Shown here: positions 1 to 6,892 of the stretch, in pieces
Layout of the letters: every line of letters begins with the position of its first letter
Numbering within the stretch: position 1 is the first letter of the stretch
DNA from: Lentzea aerocolonigenes
GTDB taxonomy: Bacteria; Actinomycetota; Actinomycetes; Mycobacteriales; Pseudonocardiaceae
DNA: 28,217 nt
Direction of reading: 5' to 3'
Assembly (NCBI RefSeq): GCF_000955955.1
Contig: NZ_JYJG01000340.1
Location: 1-28,217 of the forward strand
Position numbers and translations under genes: made by a program
Notes under the pieces: model-generated
Databases searched by the model: none
Told to the model about the DNA's origin: nothing
What the model saw: the letters and a program-made list of their open reading frames with translations, nothing else

Positions 1-93
1 CCGCGAGGCGCCCTGCTGAGCACCGAAGACGCGGTGAAGGTTGGCGGCCGCAGCGCTAGGACTCGCCACCATCGGGGTATTTCGTCCGGTGAT

Positions 94-113
94 GAACGAT
101 GGTGCGATCGTTC
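94..113. promoter_or_regulatory. Perfect inverted repeat just before the GH38-like gene
   Basis: GAACGAT, six bases, ATCGTTC: perfect 7-bp arms ending one base before the preferred GTG 115. It looks like an operator for the GH38-like/ROK operon. Its position supports start 115, because a start at 34 would put the repeat inside the coding region. The GAACGAT half-site recurs near the gntR gene (4087, 4111, 4731), which may be chance. Confidence 0.4.
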
Positions 114-114
114 G

Positions 115-2283
115 GTGATCGCCGCCGAGTCCACCGAGCTCTTCGTCGGGCCTCGGACCGCACTGCTGCAGGTGGTGCGGGTGACCTCGCCTACGTTGGC
201 GGGACCGGTGTACGCGCACGTCTCCGGTCCCGGCCTGCACTCGCCGCGGCACGGCGGATCCGCGCTGCTGGGGCCATTCGGCTACGAGGTCGCGGTCGAC
301 GTGTCCGAGCACTCCGCAGGCGCCGTGGTGCCTGCTGTCGCGGTGGTGCGGTCCGGTGCCGGCGAGGATTCCTGCTCGTTCTCGCTGGTCGTGGGCTCGC
401 CGGGGTGGACGGTGCATCTCGTCGGGCACGTTGCGGGGGATGCGCCGTTCCCGGTGCTGCGGGCGCATCTGGACCTGGCGCTGACCGATCCCGCGTACCG
501 GTTCGCGGTGACTTCCGTTGAGCTGCTGCAGCCTTACTGGGACACGTTCCCCCAGCACCGGTCGTTGCTGCTGCGGTTGATCTCCGAGGGCCGAGTCGAG
601 GTCGTCGGCTCACCGTCCAATGTGGTCGGTGTGGAGCCGCTGCTGTCCTCGTTGCCCGCCGGGGTTTCCCTGCCGGCTTCCTCGCTGGGCGAGGCTGAGC
701 GGGCGGTCTACTCGTCGTTCCTGGCGCTGAGGTCCGCTACTTCGTCGCAGCACGTGATGCTGCCGGTCGGACCCGAGCGCTCGGCGCCCTCGCCGTGGAT
801 GACCGCGATCCACCACGACTGGCCCGCGCGCTACACCTGGCCACGGGTCATCTGCTCGTTGCCGCGTGACTACTACGTGCGCGGCTCCGTGCCTGTGCCT
901 GCTGCTCCTGCCGACGAGTCGCCTGCCGCCGTGTTCGCTTCGCACGCTTCCCGGCTGACCGGGGCGGCCTATCCGGCTGCCGCGCTTGCCCGTGCTGCTG
1001 CCTCGCATCCTCGTGAGGCTTTCGACCTGCGATCGGACGTCGTCGCCCGTTCGCTTTCCGCTTTGACGTCCACTGTGGACTCGTCGGTCGTCGTCTGGAA
1101 CCCGTCCGACGCACCGTGCACCGATGTCGTGTCCGTGCACCTGCCCACAGCTCGCAACGTGCATGTCGCGCACGACGGCTCGGTTCTGCCGACGTTGGTC
1201 GACGGGACCACCGTGACGTTCCTGGCCCGTGACGTGCCCGCCGTGGGTTGGCGGACCTACTCGTTGGTTCCCGATGACGTCGACCACGGGTGGAAACGCG
1301 GCTTCGGCACGGAGATCGCCTCCACTCACCACGTCTTGTCGTACGACCCGATCGCTTCTCTCGTCGCCGTCGACGGTCCGGCACTGGAGGCCCCTCCGCT
1401 GACCGGCCCGGTGTCCGTCTGGCACAGCGAGGTCGGCGAGAAGATGGTCGGCTCCTCGACCTTCACGTTGTGGCACGAGGTCGACCACCTGGGACCTTCC
1501 GCGCTGGTCGGCGTGCTGGGCTCGCGCTCGCCTGCCGCCGGCTCGTTGCCCGCCGTGGCCTCGCGGTTGTCGGTGGCGGGCCCACCTCTGGGCCCGGTTT
1601 CGCCTGCCGTGACACCGGTGTTCGCGCGCTACTGGCTGCACGAACCGGCACCTCTGGGCGGACTGGTCGCGAACGTGCACCTGGAGGTGCTCAGCCCGAC
1701 CCGGCTGCGGGTGGTCGCGGTGTCGGACGGTCCGGAGTTCGAGGGCGCCGTCCGACTGGTGCTGCCCGACGGCTGGTCGGCGTCCTGGGACTCACTGCCC
1801 GTATCGCTGTCTGCCGGTGGGTACGTGGCGGCGGAGGTGCGGTTGACGGCGCCGCGCACGCCCGGCTGCTATCCGGTGCGGGCGGTGCTGGAAGGGCTGC
1901 CGTTCGAGGTCTACGACGTGGTACTGCTGACCGTGCCGGAGTGGGACGCCGAGGATCCGGTCGAGGTGCTGTGGGTGGCCGCGTCACCTTCGGTCGTGTC
2001 AGTGGCTCCCGGTTCTTCGGCTCCGTTGCGGGTGGTGCTGGCTTCCGGCGCGCACGGCGACCTGCCGGTGCAGGCGCGGTTGTTGTCGCCGCGCGAGACG
2101 TGGGAGCTTGCCGGCCCGTTCTGCATCGGCGGTGTGTTGCCTGGTCAGGGACGTTTGGCGCTCGACTTCACGGTCTCCGCGCCTCAGTGGGCTTCCGCTG
2201 GCTCGTGGTCGGCGGTCGTCCGGGTGGCGGCGGGTGAGCTGGTGCGGACCACGCCCGCGATCCGGCTGGAAATCGCCGGTTAG
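115..2283 (+). CDS. GH38 alpha-mannosidase-like protein lacking the catalytic core
   Basis: The middle and C-terminal parts resemble actinobacterial GH38 proteins with a NEW3-type C-terminus: a stretch reading VELLQPYWDTFPQHR, then GRVEVVG, later LPVG..., YTWPR and PRDYY, then beta-rich domains up to VPEWD. Two things look wrong for an enzyme. The HxHxD metal site near the N-terminus reads H-V-A-G-D (nt 427-441), so one His is lost. The roughly 200-residue segment that normally carries the nucleophile Asp is missing between VVGVEPLL and SSLPAGV (about nt 622-660), with the frame kept. I place the start at GTG 115 (MIAAESTELFVG), where family similarity begins. The frame is open upstream to base 1, so GTG 34 or a start outside the window is possible. 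The stop lies 11 bases before a ROK kinase gene, suggesting an operon. Family membership is fairly sure; mannosidase activity is doubtful. Confidence 0.68.
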   Translation: MIAAESTELFVGPRTALLQVVRVTSPTLAGPVYAHVSGPGLHSPRHGGSALLGPFGYEVAVDVSEHSAGAVVPAVAVVRSGAGEDSCSFSLVVGSPGWTVHLVGHVAGDAPFPVLRAHLDLALTDPAYRFAVTSVELLQPYWDTFPQHRSLLLRLISEGRVEVVGSPSNVVGVEPLLSSLPAGVSLPASSLGEAERAVYSSFLALRSATSSQHVMLPVGPERSAPSPWMTAIHHDWPARYTWPRVICSLPRDYYVRGSVPVPAAPADESPAAVFASHASRLTGAAYPAAALARAAASHPREAFDLRSDVVARSLSALTSTVDSSVVVWNPSDAPCTDVVSVHLPTARNVHVAHDGSVLPTLVDGTTVTFLARDVPAVGWRTYSLVPDDVDHGWKRGFGTEIASTHHVLSYDPIASLVAVDGPALEAPPLTGPVSVWHSEVGEKMVGSSTFTLWHEVDHLGPSALVGVLGSRSPAAGSLPAVASRLSVAGPPLGPVSPAVTPVFARYWLHEPAPLGGLVANVHLEVLSPTRLRVVAVSDGPEFEGAVRLVLPDGWSASWDSLPVSLSAGGYVAAEVRLTAPRTPGCYPVRAVLEGLPFEVYDVVLLTVPEWDAEDPVEVLWVAASPSVVSVAPGSSAPLRVVLASGAHGDLPVQARLLSPRETWELAGPFCIGGVLPGQGRLALDFTVSAPQWASAGSWSAVVRVAAGELVRTTPAIRLEIAG

Positions 2284-2294
2284 CATGGATCACC

Positions 2295-3185
2295 GTGACT
2301 GATCTGGTGCTGGCACTGGACTTCGGCGGCACCAAGATCGCTGCCGCCCTGGTCGACCCCTCAGGCTCTGTGGTGCGGTCGTCGAGGGTGCCCACTCCCG
2401 CCGTCGACCCGTGGGACGCCGTCGTGTCCGTGGTGTCGTCGGTGGTCCAGGATTCGGCCGTCTCGGGTGTCGGGATCGCCTCGGCCGGTCCGGTGGACGC
2501 CGTGTCGGGCACGGTGTCTCCGATCAACGTGCCGTCGTGGCAGGCCTTCCCGCTGCGGTCTTCGGTTTCCTCGTTGTTCCCCGGCGTGCCCGTGGAACTG
2601 GCAGGGGACGGCGTGTGCATGGCGCTGGGCGAGCACTGGCGCGGCGCCGGGCAGGGCAGCACGTTCATGATCGGCCTGGTCGTCTCGACCGGCGTCGGCG
2701 GCGGCCTGGTGTTCGACGGGCGCCCCTTCGGCGGGCGGACCGGCAACGCGGGCCACATCGGCCACGTCGTGGTCGAGCCCGACGGCGACCTCTGCACCTG
2801 CGGCGGCCGCGGGTGCGTCGAGACCGTCGCCGGCGGGCCTCGGATGGTCGCGTGGGCTCGGCGTGCTGGTTGGCAGGCGCCGGACGACGCGGATGCCGCT
2901 CTGCTGGCCGCTGCGGCTCTGGCCGGCGAGGAGATTCCGCTGGAGGCCTTCGACCGCGCCGGCCAGGCCGTCGGGATGGCCATCGCCGGTGCCGCCGCGG
3001 TGTGCGACCTGGACCTGGCGGTGATCGGTGGCGGGGTGGCCCAAGCCGGTGAGCTGCTGTTCGAGCCGGTCCGGCGCGCCTTGAAGACCCACGCCGGACT
3101 GTCCTACCTGGGCGGGCTGGAGGTCCGGGCGGCCGAGCTGGGTGGAGAAGCCGGGCTGGTGGGTGCAGCGGCCCTGGTCCGCTGA
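2295..3185 (+). CDS. ROK family sugar kinase
   Basis: A 296-residue ROK protein, normal length for a kinase and without the N-terminal HTH of ROK repressors. The phosphate-binding motif DFGGTK is at residues 9-14. The zinc motif CxCGxxGCxE is intact, with Cys167, Cys169 and Cys174. The presumed catalytic base Asp105 is kept, but the usual NDAN signature reads GDGV, and the usual EIGH before the zinc motif reads HIGH. The sugar pocket may therefore differ from that of glucokinases. It would phosphorylate a sugar with ATP in the cytoplasm. It starts with GTG 11 bases after the GH38-like gene and is probably co-transcribed with it, so a substrate linked to mannose or another glycan-derived sugar is plausible but not shown. 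Confidence 0.88.
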   Translation: MTDLVLALDFGGTKIAAALVDPSGSVVRSSRVPTPAVDPWDAVVSVVSSVVQDSAVSGVGIASAGPVDAVSGTVSPINVPSWQAFPLRSSVSSLFPGVPVELAGDGVCMALGEHWRGAGQGSTFMIGLVVSTGVGGGLVFDGRPFGGRTGNAGHIGHVVVEPDGDLCTCGGRGCVETVAGGPRMVAWARRAGWQAPDDADAALLAAAALAGEEIPLEAFDRAGQAVGMAIAGAAAVCDLDLAVIGGGVAQAGELLFEPVRRALKTHAGLSYLGGLEVRAAELGGEAGLVGAAALVR

Positions 3186-3198
3186 GCAGGCTCGCGCA

Positions 3199-3224
3199 GG
3201 GGTCCCCCTGGCGCTGGGATCCCC
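3199..3224. terminator. Possible hairpin between convergent ROK and pxpA genes
   Basis: GGGGTCCC can pair with GGGATCCCC with one bulged A and a 9-base loop. It sits between two convergent genes and could end both transcripts, but no T-tract follows on either side, so the call is weak. Confidence 0.3.
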
Positions 3225-3260
3225 CGCGATTCAACGTACCGACGAGGTCCGACAGTTTCT

Positions 3261-4040
3261 TCAGACTGCTTGGCGTGTGTGCCGCAGCGGTGATTCCACC
3301 CGCCCCACGGCCACGCCGGCCGATTCCAGGGACGCTCGGACCGCACGGGCGATCTCCACGGCGTTCGGAGTGTCGCCGTGCACGCAGATCGAGTCAGCCT
3401 GGATGCGCACCGGCCGCCCGCTGACGCTGCGCACCCAGCCTTCAGTCGCGAGCTGCACGCAACGAGCCGCGATCTCAGCCGGATCCCGCAGCACAGCACC
3501 GGGCTCGCCTCGCGGAACCAACGTTCCGGCAGAGGTGTAGGCGCGGTCCGCGAAGGCCTCGTGCCACACCCGCAGCCCGGCCACCGAGGCGCGCTTGAGC
3601 CACACCGCACCGGGCGGTCCGAGCACCGCGAGCGCGGGATCGAACAACCGCACCGCATCGACCACCGCGTCCGCCTGAGCCTCATGCCGAACCAGCGCGT
3701 TGTAGAGCGCGCCGTGCGGCTTCACGTAGGACACCCGAGTGCCGGCCGCACGTGCGAACGCCGACAACGCCCCCAGCTGGGCCAGCACCTCGTTGGTCAG
3801 CGTGTCCGGAGCAACGTCGATGAACCGGCGCCCGAACCCGGCCAGGTCCCGATACCCGACGTGCGCACCCACCGCGACGCCGGCCGAGGCGGCGAGCGCG
3901 CACACCGAGCGCATCGTGTCGGCGTCGCCCGCGTGGTAGCCGCACGCGACGTTTGCGCTGGTCACGACGGACAAGAGCGCTCGGTCGTCGCCCAGCGTCC
4001 AGTGGCCGAAGCCCTCACCGAGATCCGCGTTCAGGTCCAT
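3261..4040 (-). CDS. pxpA: 5-oxoprolinase subunit PxpA (LamB/YcsF family)
   Basis: A 259-residue LamB/YcsF protein, full length for the family. Signatures visible are MDLNADLGEG at the N-terminus, ANVACGYHAGD (about residues 30-40) and VKPHGALYN in the middle. In bacteria PxpA works with PxpB and PxpC to open 5-oxoproline to glutamate at the expense of ATP, in the cytoplasm. PxpB and PxpC are absent from this window and must be elsewhere if the pathway operates. The start is ATG 4040, preceded on the minus strand by GGAGGG at good spacing; the frame stays open further upstream but lacks similarity there. The gene is divergent from a GntR regulator across 97 bases, so that regulator probably controls it. 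Confidence 0.92.
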   Translation of the reverse strand: MDLNADLGEGFGHWTLGDDRALLSVVTSANVACGYHAGDADTMRSVCALAASAGVAVGAHVGYRDLAGFGRRFIDVAPDTLTNEVLAQLGALSAFARAAGTRVSYVKPHGALYNALVRHEAQADAVVDAVRLFDPALAVLGPPGAVWLKRASVAGLRVWHEAFADRAYTSAGTLVPRGEPGAVLRDPAEIAARCVQLATEGWVRSVSGRPVRIQADSICVHGDTPNAVEIARAVRASLESAGVAVGRVESPLRHTRQAV

Positions 4041-4070
4041 GGCCACCCTCCGATGCACGCGCGTTTTGTT

Positions 4071-4137
4071 GGATCGTAGGATTGTTGAACGATTTGACGA
4101 TACTGCAATCGAACGATCCTGCAAATAGACTTGGCAG
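4071..4137. promoter_or_regulatory. Divergent pxpA/gntR control region
   Basis: It holds ATTGTTGAACGAT (4081-4093), an imperfect palindrome about a central G, and outer arms GGATCGT (4071-4077) and ACGATCC (4113-4119). TAGACT at 4126-4131 lies exactly six bases before GTG 4138, the TANNNT spacing of a leaderless transcript. On the minus strand TTGCAG, 16 bases, TATCGT (4124 back to 4097) could drive pxpA. The palindrome is the best candidate for autoregulation by the GntR protein. Confidence 0.5.
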
Positions 4138-4830
4138 GTGACCGAGACGTGGGTGTCGACGCTGGCGCAGGGCAAGGCCGACCTGGAGCGCGCGAGCACC
4201 GCGCAGAAGGTCGCGGACATGCTGCGCGAGCGGGTGCTCGACGGCGAACTGGCACCCGGCCTGCGACTCAGCGAGGAGGCCATCGGCGGCGCGCTGGGAG
4301 TCAGCCGCAACACGCTGCGGGAAGCGTTCCGGCTCCTCACCCGCGACCGCCTCCTGGTCCACGAGCACAGCCGCGGGGTGTTCGTCCGCAGGCCGACCGG
4401 CGACGACGTGCGCGACCTCTACGCCGCCCGCCGGGTGATCGAGTGCGGCTCCCTCAGGCTGTGGAACGACGTCACCGAGGCCCAGCGCGAGGCCGTGCGG
4501 ACGCCCGTCCGCCAAGCCGTGGCCAGGGCGGAGAAGAACGACTGGACCAGGGCAGGCCAGGCGAACATCCAGTTCCACCGCGGCATCGTCGGGCTCGCGG
4601 GCAGCACCCGGCTGAGCGACGAGTCGGACCGGCTCTTCGCCGAGCTGATGCTCGCCTTCCGGGTCGCGCAGGAGATCAACGACTTCTACCAGACGTACGT
4701 GCCGTGGAATCGCAGGATTGTTGAACTGTTGAACGATGGCGACACCCAGCAGGCCGTCGAGCAACTCGCGCAGTACTTCGACGCCGCCGAAGAGGACCTG
4801 GTCGGGCGCCTGGAGGCCGAGCAGTCCTAA
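4138..4830 (+). CDS. GntR family regulator, FCD (FadR) subfamily
   Basis: A 230-residue regulator. The winged helix is at about residues 20-85 (KVADMLRERVLDGELAPG, LGVSRNTLREAFRLL, GVFVRRP), followed by an all-helical FCD ligand-binding domain (about 95-220). FCD proteins usually bind a metal through Asp and His residues. Here the first position is Asn in NIQFH and the last His position reads WNRRI, so metal binding may be lost or altered. There is no Shine-Dalgarno sequence and a -10-like TAGACT sits six bases upstream, so the mRNA is probably leaderless. Divergence from pxpA, and the transporter genes downstream, suggest it senses 5-oxoproline or a related carboxylate. The ligand is an inference. 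Confidence 0.9.
   Translation: MTETWVSTLAQGKADLERASTAQKVADMLRERVLDGELAPGLRLSEEAIGGALGVSRNTLREAFRLLTRDRLLVHEHSRGVFVRRPTGDDVRDLYAARRVIECGSLRLWNDVTEAQREAVRTPVRQAVARAEKNDWTRAGQANIQFHRGIVGLAGSTRLSDESDRLFAELMLAFRVAQEINDFYQTYVPWNRRIVELLNDGDTQQAVEQLAQYFDAAEEDLVGRLEAEQS
4714..4737 (+). repeat. Operator-like motif repeated inside the gntR gene
   Basis: AGGATTGTTGAAC (4714-4726) is an exact 13-base copy of 4078-4090 in the divergent promoter region. It overlaps TGTTGAACGAT (4727-4737), which matches the right part of the same palindrome. The region codes for RRIVELLNDG in the FCD domain. It may be a second binding site for the regulator, or coincidence. Confidence 0.35.
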
Positions 4831-4837
4831 GGGACTG
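4822..4837 (+). terminator. Weak hairpin over the gntR stop codon
   Basis: CAGTCC, TAAG loop, GGACTG, then TTA: a short perfect stem with the TAA stop in its loop. It may attenuate read-through into the DUF3311/symporter operon. The stem is short and there is no clear T-tract. Confidence 0.25.
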
Positions 4838-4929
4838 TTAAGCAGAGTGCAACGATTCCGATCTCGGAGCTGACGACACGTCTCATCAGGCCTAACATCC
4901 GCGCAACACCGCGTACACGGAGGGCCACC

Positions 4930-5196
4930 ATGCCGTCGGATCACAAGACCGGCTTGCGCTGGAGCAACTGGAACCTGCTGCTGATAGTTCCGCTGCTCAT
5001 GCTCATCACGCCGTGGTTCAACCAGGACGAGCCTCGCCTCTTCGGGCTGCCGTTCTTCTACTGGTACCAGTTCGCGTTCGTGCCGCTCGGCGTGCTCTGC
5101 GTGGGTCTCGTCTACATGAAGACCAAGGACAAGCCCGTCGTCACAGGTAAGCCGGACAAGCTGGGCGTCGACGACCTGGACGAGGGAGCGAACTGA
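4930..5196 (+). CDS. DUF3311 small membrane protein
   Basis: An 88-residue protein with two membrane helices (about residues 13-30 and 43-66) separated by a short loop with NQDEPRLFGLPFFYWYQ, typical of DUF3311. The C-terminus is hydrophilic. DUF3311 genes commonly precede solute:sodium symporters of the MctP type and are thought to be accessory subunits. Here the stop overlaps the ATG of the symporter (TGATG at 5194-5198), giving translational coupling. The start ATG 4930 has GGAGGG five bases upstream. The 99-base gap after gntR has no gene and could hold a separate promoter. Confidence 0.88.
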   Translation: MPSDHKTGLRWSNWNLLLIVPLLMLITPWFNQDEPRLFGLPFFYWYQFAFVPLGVLCVGLVYMKTKDKPVVTGKPDKLGVDDLDEGAN

Positions 5197-6830
5197 TGCA
5201 GTGGACCGAGCTGATCGTTTTCAGCGTCCTCTTCCTGCTCGTCACGGTCATGGGCTTCGTGGCGGCCAAGTGGCAGAAGGGCGACACTCTCGAGCACCTC
5301 GACGAGTGGGGTCTCGGCGGCCGGAAGTTCGGCAGCTGGATCACGTGGTTCCTGGTCGGTGGCGACCTCTACACCGCGTACACGTTCGTGGCGGTACCGG
5401 CACTCATGTTCGGCGCGGGAGCGACTGGCTTTTTCGCGCTGCCGTACACGGTGATCCTGTACCCGATCGTGTTCCTGCCGCTGGTGCGTATGTGGTCTGT
5501 CAGCCGCGTGCACGGGTACGTCACGCCCGCGGACTTCGTGAAGGGCCGCTACGGTTCGCACTGGCTCGCGCTGCTGATCGCGATCACCGGCATCGTCGCG
5601 ACCATGCCGTACATCGCGCTGCAGCTGGTGGGCCTCGAAGCGGTGCTGCGCAGCATGGGCTTGAACGGCTCCGGCATCCTCGGCCACCTGCCGCTGTTCA
5701 TCGCGTTCGTGATCCTGGCGCTCTACACCTACCAGTCGGGTCTGCGGGCGCCGGCGCTGATCGCGTTCGTCAAGGACATCCTGATCTACATCGTCATCCT
5801 GGTGGCGATCGTCTACCTGCCCTCGAAGTTCGGTGGCTGGGGCGAGATCTTCAACGACGCCCAGGCCAAGTTCGACGCGACGCCGGTCAAGACCGACGGT
5901 GTCCTGCTCACCGGCACCAACCAGCTGCAGTACGCCACGCTGGCACTGGGCAGTGCGCTGGCGCTGTTCATCTACCCGCACTCGCTGACCGGCATCCTGG
6001 CCAGCCGCGGTCGCAACGTCATCAAGCGCAACATGGTCGCGCTGCCGGCCTACTCGCTGGTGCTCGGCCTGCTGGCGCTGCTGGGCTATGTCGCGATCAG
6101 CGCGGGCACCAAGCCGATCGTCAACCAGGCGACCGGCCGTCCCGACACGAACACGATCGTGCCTGAGCTCTTCGGGCACAACTTCCCGAGCTGGTTCGCG
6201 GGTATCGCGTTCGCGGCCATCGGCATCGGCGCGCTGGTGCCGGCGGCGATCATGTCGATCGCGGCGGCGAACCTGTGGACGCGCAACGTCTACAAGGAGT
6301 ACATCAAGAAGCACGCCACCCCGGCGGAGGAGGCCAAGCAGGCCAAGCTCGCCTCGCTGGTCGTGAAGTTCGGCGCCGTCGCGTTCATCGTGTTCGTCGA
6401 CCCGCAGTTCTCCATCGACCTGCAGCTCATCGGTGGCGTCATGATCCTGCAGACGCTGCCGGCAGTCGCGATCGCGCTGTACACGCGCTGGTTCCACGTC
6501 TACGGCCTGGTCGCGGGCTGGATCTTCGGCATGGGCTACGGCATGTGGCTGCTCTACAACATCGCCAACCCGAACGTCGGCAAGCAGCACTTCGCCGGCT
6601 CCGCACTGCCGCTGGGCAAGCTGTCGCTGTTCGGCTGGCACCCGTTCGGCAACTCCGCCGTGCAGATCTACGTCGGCATCGTCGCGCTGGCGGTCAACCT
6701 GCTGGTCGCGGTGATCGTCACGCTGATCGCCAAGAAGGCCAAGGTCTTCAACGGCACGGACCAGACCGACCCGTCCGACTACCACGTCGACGAGGACAGC
6801 CCGAGGGTCAAGCCGGTCGCCGCCCACTGA
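5196..6830 (+). CDS. Sodium:solute symporter, monocarboxylate permease (MctP) type
   Basis: A 544-residue polytopic protein with about 13 hydrophobic helices, the normal size and layout for the SSS family. It begins with a helix at residues 5-25, then a WGLGGRKFGSW-type segment and a second helix beginning WFLVGGDLYTAYTF, as in MctP-like members. The C-terminus is hydrophilic and acidic (about 510-544). It would use the sodium gradient to import a small monocarboxylate across the plasma membrane. Its coupling to DUF3311, and neighbours pxpA and a pyroglutamyl-peptidase-like gene, suggest 5-oxoproline as a possible substrate. Lactate, pyruvate or acetate are equally allowed by family membership. 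A strong terminator follows 20 bases after the stop. Confidence 0.92.
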   Translation: MQWTELIVFSVLFLLVTVMGFVAAKWQKGDTLEHLDEWGLGGRKFGSWITWFLVGGDLYTAYTFVAVPALMFGAGATGFFALPYTVILYPIVFLPLVRMWSVSRVHGYVTPADFVKGRYGSHWLALLIAITGIVATMPYIALQLVGLEAVLRSMGLNGSGILGHLPLFIAFVILALYTYQSGLRAPALIAFVKDILIYIVILVAIVYLPSKFGGWGEIFNDAQAKFDATPVKTDGVLLTGTNQLQYATLALGSALALFIYPHSLTGILASRGRNVIKRNMVALPAYSLVLGLLALLGYVAISAGTKPIVNQATGRPDTNTIVPELFGHNFPSWFAGIAFAAIGIGALVPAAIMSIAAANLWTRNVYKEYIKKHATPAEEAKQAKLASLVVKFGAVAFIVFVDPQFSIDLQLIGGVMILQTLPAVAIALYTRWFHVYGLVAGWIFGMGYGMWLLYNIANPNVGKQHFAGSALPLGKLSLFGWHPFGNSAVQIYVGIVALAVNLLVAVIVTLIAKKAKVFNGTDQTDPSDYHVDEDSPRVKPVAAH

Positions 6831-6850
6831 GACGCGTCCGTCAACGGTAT

Positions 6851-6884
6851 GGGCCACCCGTCGGTTTCGGCGGGTGGCCCTTTT
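6851..6884 (+). terminator. Intrinsic terminator after the symporter gene
   Basis: GGGCCACCCG (6851-6860) pairs perfectly with CGGGTGGCCC (6871-6880) over a 10-base loop, followed directly by TTTT. A 10-bp GC-rich stem with a T-tract marks the end of the DUF3311-symporter operon. Confidence 0.9.
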
Positions 6885-6892
6885 CCGTTGAG

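Noticed and set aside
34..114. GTG 34 as the start of the GH38-like gene
   Set aside because: The extra 27 residues show no family similarity and include a perfect palindrome better explained as an operator, though a start outside the window cannot be excluded.
5112..6857. 581-codon open frame antisense to the symporter
   Set aside because: Composition is dominated by Asp, Arg, His and Val, with no hydrophobic core or motif. The symporter on the plus strand is clear.
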